Assembly (NCBI GenBank): GCA_947044405.1
Contig: CAMRHE010000054.1
Location: 2,046,001 to 2,110,000 of the forward strand
Length of the DNA stretch: 64,000 bases
Source: Leptodactylus fallax
Lineage: Eukaryota; Chordata; Amphibia; Anura; Leptodactylidae
Direction: 5' to 3'
Below, in pieces: positions 34,378 to 46,609 of this stretch. Numbering within the stretch: the stretch's first letter is position 1; the number at the start of each line of letters is the position of its first letter. Both the position numbers and the translations under genes were made by a program. Below the pieces are notes generated by a model. The model worked only from the letters and a program-made list of their open reading frames with translations. It ran no database searches and had not been told where the DNA came from.

Positions 34378-34613
34378 ACACCATCATATTCCACAGAGCT
34401 CCACAGACACTGACAGTCACTGTCCCATATAGGGCTTACAATTCATACTCCCCACCAACACGCCTTTGGAATGTGGGAGAAAACTGGAGTATACCCACGC
34501 AAATACAGGAAGAACACACAAACTCCCCGCAGATGTCGCCCCTGGCAGGATTCAAACCCAGGACTCCAGCACTGTGAGGTTGCAGTGTCAACCACTGAGC
34601 CACTGGGCTGCCC
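34378..34613 (-). repeat. tRNA-derived SINE inserted in the DIRS-like element
   Basis: Read on the minus strand from 34613 it starts GGGCAGCCCAGTGGCTCAGT, containing an A-box match TGGCTCAGTGG, followed about 35 bases later by the B-box match GGTTTGAATCC. Both are RNA polymerase III internal promoter boxes. The body (GGGGAGTTTGTGTGTTCTTC, GTGGGTATACTCCAG) and the 3' end CTGTGGAATATGATGGTG match a SINE type I know to be common in frogs. No clear target duplication is seen. Confidence 0.82.
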
Positions 34614-35457
34614 AAGCAGCACTGGTGGCATGTATTGAAATTGTAACCATCAGGCAAGGGAATTTCACAAGAGCGACATCTTAGATGTTTGTGCCTAGAC
34701 ACAGACTTACCTGGAGGACTCATCACTACCAGATGCAGAGGATGACATCTTACCGCAAGTGTAAGAGTAAATAGCAAGAAAACCAGAAAAAGACGCAACA
34801 ACAGTACAAGTCTGTTGAACTAGAATGCCCATCATGCACACTCTCTGCCAAACAACAAAGAGGCAGAGGAAAGGAAGCAGCAGACTTATATAGAAGAAAT
34901 GGAGAGCAAAGACTCTCCCAATACCTGTGACAGGTTACACAGAAATTAAAAGCCCCTTTTTTTTTGGAAGAAAAAGGCTGCTCCGCACAGATTTTATTAA
35001 AAAAAATGGCAGAAGTTAAGGTAAAAAAAATTTCCTAGTAGCTCACCTGAAGGAGGTTCAAAGATGTCATCACATATGCAAGCCAGTGTACTCTGGACTC
35101 CGGCGCCCCCACACACGGGAGCTGGAGAGAAGTAGCAGGAAATGCCCTGCATCGCAATAAAACAAGGAATGCAAGGCTTACATAGCTACAAAAGGTTCAG
35201 TGTGGACACTCAAAGGCAGCAGACCTGTCTGGCCGCACATTATAAACAACAGCTGAAAAAAGGCCTTTCCTTGCAGCTAAGCAGACTAAGCAGCAGAGGC
35301 ATGAAAGACAGACAAGGAGTTTTAACCTTTGAATTTAGTTTCAACAGGAACCAAAGGCAGAAAAAGAGTCCTCACACAGGAGGATAGACAAAACAAACAC
35401 AAACAGGAGAGAGGAGGGGGAAATTCATTCAGAAATCTGAATAACCTCACTATAGGG
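34614..35457. other. DIRS-like element 5' region, non-coding or undecipherable
   Basis: This lies between the SINE and the Copia-like insertion, inside the DIRS-like boundaries. No clear motif is readable; it may include gag N-terminal sequence. Confidence 0.45.
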
Positions 35458-35987
35458 TGTTGGAGATATGCAACAGCCAGCTTCGTCTCTATATTTGCTG
35501 GATTGACTGCAGTTCACATTTATGACACTAGATGTAGCTGTTACTAAATGTTTATCTGTAGACTCTCTGTACTTTGTTGTTTTGATGCTGTTGATATACT
35601 TCCTGTTTTAGTGTGTGTTGTACTAAATCTGTTACTCACCATGTGAGGTGGACCTTCTCTTACTGCACTCATGTTCCACTAAAGTCTGTTCCTGTTATAT
35701 ACAAATGTCTATCTGGTTTTGACTCTGCCACATCCAGCAATCACACTCTGCAACAGGTTATGGGCCCAGTGATCAAATAAAGCCCCAGTAACTGGATAAA
35801 CCCCAGTAACCAGAAGCGGCCCAGGCAAAGCGAAGTCCAGAACGGAAGACAGTGCGGCAGATGTGGAGATCGACATAAGGAAGCTTCCACAGAGACATCT
35901 CCTGTACAGAAGTAAGTCTGTTCCTGTTATATACAAATGTCTATCTGGTTTTGACTCTGCCACATCCAGCAATCACACTCTGCAACA
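35458..35987 (+). mobile_element. Internally deleted Copia-like LTR retrotransposon with TSD
   Basis: A complete 298-bp LTR runs from TGTTGGAGATATGCAACAG (35458) to ACTCTGCAACA (35755), with TGTTG...CAACA inverted ends. A tRNA-iMet-type primer binding site follows at once (35756-35769). About 140 bp of internal sequence remain, then the last ~75 bp of a second LTR (about 35912-35987), identical to the first LTR's end. TAGGG flanks both outer ends (35453-35457 and 35988-35992), a 5-bp target duplication. The 3' LTR start and nearly all of the internal coding region are deleted. Confidence 0.88.
35756..35769 (+). promoter_or_regulatory. Primer binding site, complementary to initiator tRNA-Met anticodon arm
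   Basis: GGTTATGGGCCCAG sits directly after the LTR's CAACA end and is the reverse complement of the anticodon stem-loop segment CTGGGCCCATAACC of vertebrate initiator tRNA-Met. Priming from the anticodon arm (half-tRNA) is typical of Copia-type elements, not of retroviruses or most Gypsy elements. Confidence 0.85.
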
Positions 35988-36194
35988 TAGGGAAGGTATA
36001 ACCTTCTCCCAGCTGTCCCACCAACACAGGACAGAAAAAAAACACACTGGGGGGGTTGGTACTTCATTCCATATATTGAGGAGGGGGAGGGGTTACAGTT
36101 AACTATTTGTTGTTCATTAAAAATTCCATTCTGTTCTACCAGAAATACCACAATATTGTGCTGCTGTGGGACGACAGGGAAAGTATTATTTAAT

Positions 36195-36624
36195 ATTGCT
36201 ACTACAGGGGTAATAAACATAATGAAACAGTACTCACCTCTCTGTCGGCCTCTGTCTCCAGTGGTGGCAGCTTGCTTTGTATATGGGTCCTAAGCTGATG
36301 GTACCATGTGACTGTTGTAGCCAATCACAGGACTCAGTAGTCACCTCTTCACAAATGGCACATCACACATTCAAGTGCTGTTTGTGAAGAGATCACCACT
36401 GAGACCTCTGATTGGCTGAAACGGTCCCCTCGCACAAACAGGACATCACTGGTGACGTCAGTCAGGGACTTGTATACATACCAACCACAGTGCCGCCACT
36501 GGAGACAGAGGCCCCGGGGAGAGGTGAGTACTCATTTGTTATGTTTATATCCCTCATAGCAGCCCTATTATATGTTACTGTTTTCTACATAATAAAATGT
36601 AAAAATTATTATGGCACAACCACT
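36195..36624. repeat. Palindromic TTAA-type MITE, left end truncated
   Basis: Arms AACAGTACTCACCTCTCTG (about 36226) and GGAGAGGTGAGTACTCATTT (about 36518) are inverted, as are CTCTGTCTCCAGTGG and CCACTGGAGACAGAG further in. The right end reads GGCACAACCACT followed by TTAA at 36625-36628. The left end runs into the DIRS-like terminus without TTAA. Confidence 0.75.
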
Positions 36625-36628
36625 TTAA

Positions 36629-38120
36629 AGATACTGGCACACATGCCAAAAGCTTAGTAATATAATACTGTACCTGCTAAACATGAACAAAAATGTACGT
36701 GATAGACTTATGATTGACAGCTAATAAAATGGAACAAAATTAGTAATGGTCAAGTCACAATTTATTTAATAAATTCCTTTAATGAAATGGTAATAATGTA
36801 TATAGCATGGTGGTTGACACACAAGACCAATATTCTCTCACTCTACAAGCATATCTGGATTTACTCATTGTGGCAGTTTTTGAAACTGAAATCTGTTCAG
36901 CTAGAAGAAAAGAAGTTTATCAAACAGCAGTCCAGAATATCTTTTCCTTATGGAACTGGAACTATCTATTACTGTGTACAACAAATAGGTATAATCAGTT
37001 TCAAGTCCATGAAATTATCAGCCCAGAGCACACAAGCCTTCTGCACCCAGCCAGCTCTGTGACACACTAATTCTGTAGCAAGTGATAAATAAGACAACAG
37101 TGTCACTAGAAACTTTTCTCAGAGCCCCAGCCCGAATAATCAGAGTAAGAGCACTATGCGATATTTGTTCACAGATAGCAGCCTGTTACAGTTGGATACA
37201 AAGCCTGTGATAATGATCAAACAGAAATTATCTAATATAATACAATGCCAACCTGTTGTCTACTATGAAAGGCAGTAGTACTGACTCTTATGGATGGGGT
37301 TTAATTTCAGCAGCAAAAGCTTCATAAATTCCTGTTATTCATTGATTTTTCAAACATACTGTATTAACCTTGGAAAAGATACAAATATAAATAATATATC
37401 AAATCATAAGAGGAATACGCAGATATATTCAACAATGAAAAGAAATTCACACATATATAGTAAGTAAATGATAATATTGCTTCTACAGTACTTCAAACCT
37501 TAGTGGCCTTGACCTTTTATGTCATATATGATCTTCCTATTAGTCCTAGAAATTCTTAAAGGGAAATGCATTCTCAGACCTGGTGGGTGTGCAGTGTCCA
37601 CTGACAGAAGGTGAACAGTCATCTAACCATTAGACAGCAGGATTACTATAGATGTTACTTGTGTTATCATAAAGCTAGAGCAAGATAACAGGATGATGTC
37701 ATTGACAATGGCTAATGGGGATAAATATCTCCTCCCCCACACCTGTACGGAGTACTCTGCTCATAATACTCTCTCATGCAAGTACTTTTCTGACTTTCCT
37801 TATGTCTAGATGCCTGTTGTAGAGAAAATCTCAAGAAATGTAATGGAATGAAATTGTTTGCCCTAATAAGCATGAAAAGAACAGTGATCAAAAAACAATA
37901 AAAAAAATTAAAGCATATTAAAATGAATATGATTCAGTATATATTTTCATTTCTGAAAAATAAGGTGTTACATTCACTTTTATGGAATTTTTTAACTTTA
38001 TTATATGTGGTTGCCTGGCAGCTTCCTATCTTCTGGCTTCAGTGTCCACTCACAGAGCAGTCCATATCAGAGGCTGTTACCCTGCCAGATAGAACAAATA
38101 TACACAGAATAGTACTCTGT
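36629..38120. other. AT-rich stretch, nothing recognised
   Basis: No motif-bearing frame. A run near 37561-37720 with CATCTCCTCCCC looks repeat-like but has no defined ends. Confidence 0.5.
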
Positions 38121-38217
38121 CAGTATCTACTGCAAGTTGATAGTAGTATAATGTTGTACCGTGTTAGCCATTGAAAGTAGTGGAAGAGTGAAGAAATCAG
38201 GCGATACCTTTTAGAGG

Positions 38218-39223
38218 TGTAGCCCTATTTGGGGGGGGGGTATGAGTATTATCCCTCCCGCAACAGACTCTGGCGCTGACCTGTGTGTATAATGGGACCT
38301 GAAGCCTTCGCTGAAGGGAAGAGTGGGAACATATATGAAATATATCAGTGCCTCCACCCAGGATAGAGCCTCTGTATTACAGGGAGGATCTCTTCCTGGG
38401 ACTTACCCATGAAGTACAGTTAGTAGCCTTAACAAGGATCACTGTACTAATCTCACAGTCTGAAGAATACATACAGATACCACATAAGGTTATAACAGTA
38501 GCTTTATAAGAATCAAAAGGGTAATAATACATAAATAAAATATACTCAGAACACAGCAATACTACAACAACCAGCAAGTCCTCAACCGTCTTAGGTTATA
38601 TACCCGGGTATATATATATAGATATATAGCAAGAATCCAGTGCACAATACCTCCAGGCAACAGAAGAGATGCAGGGGCCCCTGTGGATGACTGTGGATCC
38701 TCGGATTCTTCCAGGAGATGACAGACAGCCGATCAGGAGATGATGATGATGATGAGATTCTTCACAGGCAGCAAACAGGGCGACGGTGACGGCAGTAGAT
38801 GCAGGCCTGACTACCCTAACACTGAGTCCTTAACCTGCCAGCTAAACTACTAGTGCCACCGGGCCTCTAACTAGCTAGTTGGCCTTCGGAAGCCTAACCT
38901 ATCACGGCCCTGAACTATATATATATTGATCCCTAACTACAGTTACTAGCTAGGTCCTGTGAGTATATAGGGGGTAACACATACCTAACTATATACTGTG
39001 AAGTAAAGAGGAACAAGTGGCTCTTAGACTCCCCCAGACATAACATGTCTGTCTCAGCAGCTCTGCTCACATCTCTCCCCCCAGCAGCTCTGCCTCACAT
39101 GTGTCTGACTCACTGTATTTACAAAACAAAACTTGCACTAAATGCCTGGGGTCTCTGAAGCCAAATTGCAGGGGCAAAGAAGCCAGATACATTATATCCT
39201 AGTAGAAATGGCAGTTCCCTACA
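38218..39223 (+). mobile_element. Solo LTR inserted in the Penelope-like element
   Basis: The insertion starts TGTAGCCCTATTTGG and ends GCAGTTCCCTACA, giving TGTAG...CTACA inverted ends. GAGG flanks both sides (38214-38217, 39224-39227), a 4-bp target duplication. Reading across the empty site restores the arm sequence found uninterrupted at 40862-41021. Length is 1006 bp. An AATAAA at about 38533 suggests plus orientation. No internal coding region remains, so superfamily (Gypsy-like or endogenous retrovirus) is undecided. Confidence 0.85.
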
Positions 39224-39359
39224 GAGGCTAACTGAGTATATTTATAAGTAAGCTTTCAGGAGTACTAGCTAGCTCCCTTCATCAGACTTGGTGTGATACA
39301 AGAACTGAAAATTCACAGATTTTTATACACATGGTTTTCAAAGCATTTTAGAGTCCTTA

Positions 39360-39525
39360 AAAAAAAAACAACCAAAAAAAAAAAGATATATAAAACAGGC
39401 AAAAAAAAAAGTCCGAAAACTTGGTGTGTGTGAAAAAAAAAAAAAAAAATTTCTTTTTTTTTTTTTTTGTGCCCCCCCCCCCCCATAAACAAAGTTATAT
39501 TAAACCCCCACAAAAAAAAAAATCA
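39360..39525. repeat. Homopolymer-rich segment
   Basis: Long runs of A (up to 17), T (12) and C (about 14) alternate here. The matching place in the inverted copy (about 40690-40860) has ordinary mixed sequence, so the runs are specific to this arm. Confidence 0.8.
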
Positions 39526-39538
39526 CTTCATAACAGGT

Positions 39539-40519
39539 TCATACATAGTGTGACATGAAGCTGACATGAATATTAAGTCCAAATTGCAGAGTTTGAAATT
39601 TTTGCATAAATTTGTACTCCGATTCTTTCCTTTTCTCCTGCGTCTTAAAATGTCCCATTAAAACCACAACCCGCAAATCTTCAATAGAGTGGTTTTCTCC
39701 GGAGAAATGTGCGGCCACTGGGAGATCTGTTCTGCTGTTATTAATATTGAATCTGTTTGAGTTCATTCGTTGACTGAGTCTCTGCCCTGTTTCCCCCACA
39801 TAGAGGCCTGTGGTGGGACATTGCACACACATTATGAGGTACACCACATTGGAAGACCTGCAGGAAAATGTCCCCCTAATTCTGTGCACCTGTTGTGACT
39901 GTGGGATAGGTACACTGTCAGTGGTGTGGATGTGCTTGCAGGTCATGCACCTTTTATGTAGGCAAGGTGAGGTGCCATTTTCAGTTGGGGCCTTCAGGGC
40001 ACTCCGAACGATAATACGCCTCAGGTTTGGTGATTGTCGAAAGGAAAGGAGAGGGGGGACTGGAAATATGTCCTTGAGTCTGTTGTCGCTATGTAGCACA
40101 GGTTGGAGCTCCTTGGCAATCCTTCGTAGGATTTCCAGCTGTGGGTTGTAGGTGACTACTAGGGGCACTCGGGCATCTTTCTGGGTCTCTCTATATGTGA
40201 GCAGACTGTCTCTGTTAATGGCTGCCGCTTTTTTCAATTGGTTGTCTGTTACTTTTGGTTTGTATCCCAATCTGAGAAATTTCATCCTCAGATCCAGGAG
40301 GTGCTTGTCCAGGTCTGTTTTGTCGGAGCAAATACGATTGTATCGTATAGCCTGGCTGTAGATTATAGATTGTCTTGTGTGCTTGGGGTGGAAGCTGTCG
40401 TTTCTCAGGTAGGCCGTTCTGTCTGTGGGTTTGTGGTATATTGATGTGAGTAGCCGGTGGTCTTTAATGTATATTGTGGTATCCAGAAAGTGAATGCACA
40501 TTTCTCTGGAGAAAATCAC
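39539..40519 (-). pseudogene. Penelope-like protein, C-terminal part with GIY-YIG endonuclease (5'-truncated)
   Basis: The 326-codon frame is open from 40519 to its stop at 39539. It starts in the RT thumb region (FLDTTIYIKDHRLLTSIYHK, PTDRTAYLRNDSFHPKHTR), passes a Cys-rich linker (CLHKRCMTCKHIH) and reaches the GIY-YIG nuclease: VVYLIMCVQCPTTGLYVGET, GQRLSQRMNSNRF, then HFSGENHSIEDLRVVVLMG. It ends NIHVSFMSHYV. The true N-terminus and the RT catalytic core are missing because the copy is truncated at the inverted junction, so this is no functional gene despite being open. The C-terminal ~60 codons are repeated, inverted, at 40490-40669 with two or three changes. In intact elements the protein reverse transcribes the RNA and nicks the target. 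Confidence 0.88.
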
Positions 40520-41144
40520 TCTATTGAAGATTTGCGGGTTGTGGTTTTAATGGGATATTTTAAGACGCAGGAGAAAAGGAAAGAATCGGAGTACAAATTT
40601 ATGCAAAAATTTCAAACTCTGCAATTTGGACTTAATATTCATGCCAGCTTCATGTCACACTATGTATGAACCATGAACTGAACTCAATATTCATGCCAGC
40701 TTCAAATCACACATGTATGAACTGTGAGGGACACAAATCACCTCCTGATAGCAAACAGATAACAGCAAGAATTACTGATCCCTCCGCACGCACCACAAGT
40801 TCCAGACTGTTTTTGACCTGTTGTAAATAACTTCTCTACTTAGATTGCATTTTTTAAGGACTCTAAAATGCTTTGAAAACCATGTGTATAAAAATCTGTG
40901 AATTTTCAGTTCTTGTATCACACCATGTCTGATGAAGGGAGCTAGCTAGTACTCCTGAAAGCTTACTTATAAATATACTCAGTTAGCCTCTAAAAGGTAT
41001 CGCCTGATTTCTTTACTCTTCCAGTATCTACTGCAGTGTGAACACTAATGATAAAAGACCTATGAGAATAAGAGTGTGTCCAAAATCTTAGGGATTGCTA
41101 TCACTCTCTTTCTTGTCTACTCACCTCCCTGACTTATCAGCAAA

Positions 41145-41784
41145 GTAAACCCAGAAAACATAACTTTTAATGAATCAATTAAAATAGGACTTTAATATGT
41201 GCACCCATAAATAGTAGAACTAAAAAGATACCACAGAATTACAGAGAGTAGTAACAAATGGTCTTACCCATGTTATAGTGGACCATCAGGTCAAACAGTT
41301 GTCCAGTGGGGTCACCTTTATATTTTTCAAGGGTATAATCAGTCAGCAGGAATGGAAGATGTTCTATTCCTATCATACCCTTATCCTGTACCCTCTTAAC
41401 CGCAAAAATGACCTGCGCACAAGGGCAGTCCAGATTACTCACTCTTACCAAAACAAACTAGTAATCCCTATAAACATCCTGCAATCTGATGCATTCGCCC
41501 TCATACGACTCATCAAGGGATTCATACAGTAGCATAGTAAATCAAAATGCACAGGGTATAATAGGAATATAGTACATCTCCCATTCCTGCTGACTGACTG
41601 TACCCTTAAACAATATAAGCATAATATGCTCGAGCTGATGATCCTCTATAACATGGGTGAGACCATTTCATTTGTTACTACTCTGTGCAATTCTGTGGTA
41701 TCTTTTTAGCTCTACTATTTATGGGAGCACATATCAGAGGCCTATTTTAATTGATTCATTAAAAGTTATGTTTTCTGGGTTTAC
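41145..41784. repeat. Large foldback repeat, arms of about 240 bp
   Basis: Left arm starts GTAAACCCAGAAAACATAAC and right arm ends with its exact complement (GTTATGTTTTCTGGGTTTAC). The arms stay aligned inward to about 41390 and 41550 with scattered mismatches and small indels. The loop of about 160 bp has no recognised content. No clear target duplication. Confidence 0.87.
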
Positions 41785-42902
41785 TCAATTATATGAGAAT
41801 GGTTTGTGCTGTACATAGTACTCACCTCCCTGTTAATGCTCTTTAGGCCTGCAGCTTATGAGATGGCAGGATGGGATACCTGCACAGGCCGACACAATGT
41901 AATGATGTCATCATGCCGGAAGGTACATGAGTCCCATCTTGGCATCTCCTAGGCTGATACCTCCCTGCCTCACCATACCATTCCACTGAAAGTACTGTTC
42001 GCTGGGAGATCCAGGGTATTGGGACACAAATCCAGGGCTTGAGCTTGTAATACAACAATAATTTCACCCACTTGTACACTAACTGTATCATAGCTGTAAC
42101 CACATCCTGTAAAAATAGCCAAATTTTCCACTTGAACAACAATATTCCTGACTATTTTACCATGGCTCTAACAATTCTGCATAATGTGACTCTTTCCACA
42201 CAGTCTGGCTTTATCCTATTTATTACATTAATATGAGCAAGAAATTCACATTTCCATTCCCTAGTTTAAATCTTTTGCTCCCAGTCAGATTGCAATACAT
42301 TGAGGATTCCTCCAGCGCAAAAAGCATGAAGCATATTGTGTGTCAGTATAAATATATAATCTATTATTCATCTGTGACCACTGGCTGTGAAGCTTGTAAA
42401 TCTTCTCCATAGTTTGTTGTTATTCATTTATTTTACATCCAATGAACTGCACCTGCTGCTGACACGAAGCATGGACAAATCCTCTAATGTAAAATGTGGT
42501 CCAGCTATTCTCTTCTATCACAGTGAACTTTATAAGGAAAGAAAATATAGCTTCATGGAACAAGAAATCCATTGTTCTTACCAGGGCCAGATTTATCAGA
42601 AATAAAAATATGATATACCTCTTAAAAATATCTACATTGTGCTTTGACGCATTACCTCTGGTACCCACAACACTAGTATATGAAACGACTCCTTACAGAT
42701 GTAGTAGACTATATTTATAAATGTAGCAGTGATGAGTTTGTCAATTTTTAAAAATTCCAGTTATGTAAAAATGGATAAAACATTATATATAAAATATGTT
42801 ATTCTGAAAAACTGCGACATTTGCGACATGTTGGGCCCTGGCCTAAAAATAGTAGTGCTGATGGACACTACACTGCAAAAAATGGATGTTTGTAAGTACT
42901 TA
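41785..42902. other. No feature recognised
   Basis: A moderately GC-richer run at 41840-41990 (GATGTCATCATGCCGG) looks repeat-like. The rest is AT-rich. No supported gene. Confidence 0.5.
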
Positions 42903-44504
<1,602 letters not shown>

Positions 44505-44788
44505 AATATGACAAATGATAAACATTTGTAATGTACTTTTCTCACACAAAGGACTCAAAGTGCAAAAAAAACTGTGGAAGTCTGTGGCTGCCATATAGGC
44601 GCTCATCCCCAACACCCAATAGGTAATGTTTCACAGGAATTTATCTGCCTGCATATTTTTGGCAATATTATACTATAATTCTAAAACACTTGGTATCCAG
44701 TATCCTTAAAAAAACCATAAAACAGAATCCCACTTATTGCATTGTATGTAAGTTTTAGTCTTCACCGTGTTCAACCTCAAAAACAGAA
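44505..44788. other. No feature recognised
   Basis: Unique-looking sequence between the Tc1 copy and the palindromic MITE. Confidence 0.5.
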
Positions 44789-44791
44789 TAA

Positions 44792-45139
44792 GGGCCGGTT
44801 CACATCTGCGTTTGGTTTCTGTACAGGGGAGTCCGCTTGGGGACCCCCCCCCCGAACGGAAACCTATACGCACAGAGAAGCGGTTTACATAAGAAAACCT
44901 GCAGACCCCATAGACTATAATGGGGTCCGTGTGGTTTCCGCTTGGTCTCCACACGAAACATGCGGAGAGAAAAGTGCTGCATGCGGAGACCAAGCGGAAA
45001 CCACACGGACCCCATTATAGTCTATTGGGTCCGTAGGTTTCCTTATGTAAACCTCTTCTCTCTGTGTATAAGTTTCCGTTCGGGGGGTCCCCAAGCGGAC
45101 TTCCCTGTATGGAAACCGAACACATATGTGAACCGGCCC
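44792..45139. repeat. Almost fully palindromic MITE, TAA target duplication
   Basis: 348 bp bounded by GGGCCGGTTCACAT and its complement ATGTGAACCGGCCC, with TAA at 44789-44791 and 45140-45142. The two halves (about 170 bp each) are complementary nearly end to end, for example GAGACCAAGCGGAAACC against GGTTTCCGCTTGGTCTC. The 3-bp TAA duplication suggests a PIF/Harbinger-type element. Open frames on both strands here are mirror images caused by the palindrome. Related fragments are at about 54445-54890 and 56195-56390. Confidence 0.9.
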
Positions 45140-45142
45140 TAA

Positions 45143-46040
45143 GCTTGTCTGCTGTTGTTTGCAGTCCATGGGATTAGGGATTGGGAACAGTAATCAGCAG
45201 AGAAAACAGCAGAGAAAAATCACAGCTAAACTGAGGTGTAGATGACTTGAAGCCACAGTGTTGTGTGTGAATTACAATAATATAAGAACAATAAGAAGCA
45301 GACAAAGAAGACCAGAAAACAGCAGAAAACAAGACAATGAGAAGTCTCCAACATTCAATCTAACCACAATACAGATTGGATACCCAGGAGGGCCCAGAAT
45401 GGTATTCTGGTTTGTCAAAAAGATGCAAGATATACAACAAACGTAACTTCATAAAAGATCTGCCTATACCACCAAAAAACACTGATATAGTAATTCCATG
45501 TTTCATGTGTGCTTATTCAACCTGCACCAATTATATTTCAGCACTGAGGTACAGTAATTGAAAATAAAATATAAGAATTAGATAATGCCTCTGGTGCTAA
45601 AACTAATCTAATTGCCTTTTTATATGAAATAACAATTAAGAGATGCAAAATAAAACTTGCAGTTGACAGTTTTAGTTCATGCTGAAATAAATGTAAACCT
45701 CACAACATGTTTGTGAAATAGGATTGTCAACAAGACTGATTTATGATCCAGAAAATACAGCTGTCTCATTATTTCCATCACGTAAATACATGTGCAGTAA
45801 AATATCATTCTTGATGTAACAAGAAGATGTGATTATAGGGATGAGAAAACAAGACAATACTTGACAAAATACTTACATGAACTAAACAGTGCTAAACATC
45901 AGTAGAAGTAGTCCAGTCACTGAATTATCTTTTAGGAGTATGCGATGTGATTGTCAAAAGTTTATGAGGCATTTTTCATCATAGTTTATAGCTGATGCAT
46001 CTCAGCCTGTGTAGGTTTAGTCCATATATCATACAATAAG
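45143..46040. other. No feature recognised
   Basis: AT-rich sequence without motif-bearing frame or repeat ends. Confidence 0.5.
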
Positions 46041-46044
46041 CCAG

Positions 46045-46530
46045 TAAAGGGAGTCTGTCAGCAGGAAAGGTGGTATCAGACTAATGACAGTACCTTGTAG
46101 GGTGGCTTCAACACTTTCTACTCAGTGTAATGTGATTTATGTACATGATGCCAGGTCCCTTTCCAATAGAGATCTGCCCAAGGGAGATCTCTGCTGGGCG
46201 TCTGGCTGTCCCCTGCATCCTCTTATGGCCACTTCAGGCCTGCGACTGAAGTCAGTCACCAAATGGTCACCGCTGAGGCCTGTGATTGGGCTTCAGAAGT
46301 CACATTGAGAGCGCTGATGTCATGATACCAGTGCACCACATGTAACTGCTGAGGCCCAATCACAGGCCTCAGTGGTGACCCCAATGACACGTGACGTCAG
46401 TCGCAGGCATGAAGAAGACGCCAGAGACAGTCAAATACTGCAAGGATACCCAGGAGAGTTGAGGTAAGGTGAGTATAACTATTTGTTTTTACTCCTCTCC
46501 CCTGAACCTCCTCTTATTATGACACTAAAC
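46045..46530. repeat. MITE-like repeat with internal inverted arms
   Basis: GGTCACCGCTGAGGCCTGTG (46265) and CACAGGCCTCAGTGGTGACC (46361) are inverted copies. The left edge AAAGGGAGTCTGTCAGCAGG looks like a MITE terminus. The right terminus is not found. The composition resembles the MITE at 36195-36624. Confidence 0.65.
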
Positions 46531-46609
46531 TGATGTGGAGAGCCAAACCACACAAATATTTGTTGAAACAAATTTTGTGGGGTTTGTCTAAAACGGCTTA
46601 AGGCTCTTG

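Larger units (their letters stand above)
30473..36180 (-). mobile_element. DIRS-like tyrosine-recombinase retroelement, degraded
   Basis: The minus strand holds, in order, gag-like (33.5-34.4 kb), reverse transcriptase (32.9-33.4 kb), RNase H plus methyltransferase-like (31.6-32.4 kb) and tyrosine recombinase (30.8-31.6 kb) sequence, the DIRS1 order. Inverted terminal repeats sit at both ends: about 30520-30640 and 36040-36165 share AACAACAAATAGTTAACTGT and surrounding sequence in opposite orientations. At the left end 30473-30530 is repeated inverted at about 30690-30752, possibly related to the internal complementary region of DIRS elements. A SINE (34378-34613) and a Copia-like remnant (35458-35987) interrupt it. 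Many stops and frameshifts make it inactive. Confidence 0.87.
38135..41021 (-). mobile_element. Penelope-like element with inverted arms and 14-bp target duplication
   Basis: The insertion is bounded by CAGTATCTACTGCA at 38121-38134 and 41022-41035, a 14-bp direct duplication. It encodes on the minus strand the C-terminal part of a Penelope-type protein (39539-40519). Beyond that frame's 5' edge, 40486-41021 is an inverted copy of the element's own 3' end, matching the coding end at 39540-39720 and, further out, 39228-39345 and 38182-38217. Such 5'-truncated copies joined to an inverted partial copy are known for Penelope-like elements. Without the solo LTR inserted at 38218 the element is about 1.9 kb. 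Confidence 0.87.

Noticed and set aside
34560..34613. Possible tRNA gene (A and B boxes)
   Set aside because: The boxes belong to a SINE; no cloverleaf with acceptor stem closes around them.
34436..34801. 121-codon minus-strand frame with a hydrophobic N-terminus resembling a signal peptide
   Set aside because: Its second half is the translated SINE and the first half lies in DIRS-like sequence, so it is a chance fusion.
39313..39513. 66-codon frame rich in Lys and Phe
   Set aside because: Translation of A and T homopolymers in the Penelope tail.
44742..45169. Overlapping open frames on both strands with similar protein text
   Set aside because: They mirror each other because the MITE is a palindrome; not genes.
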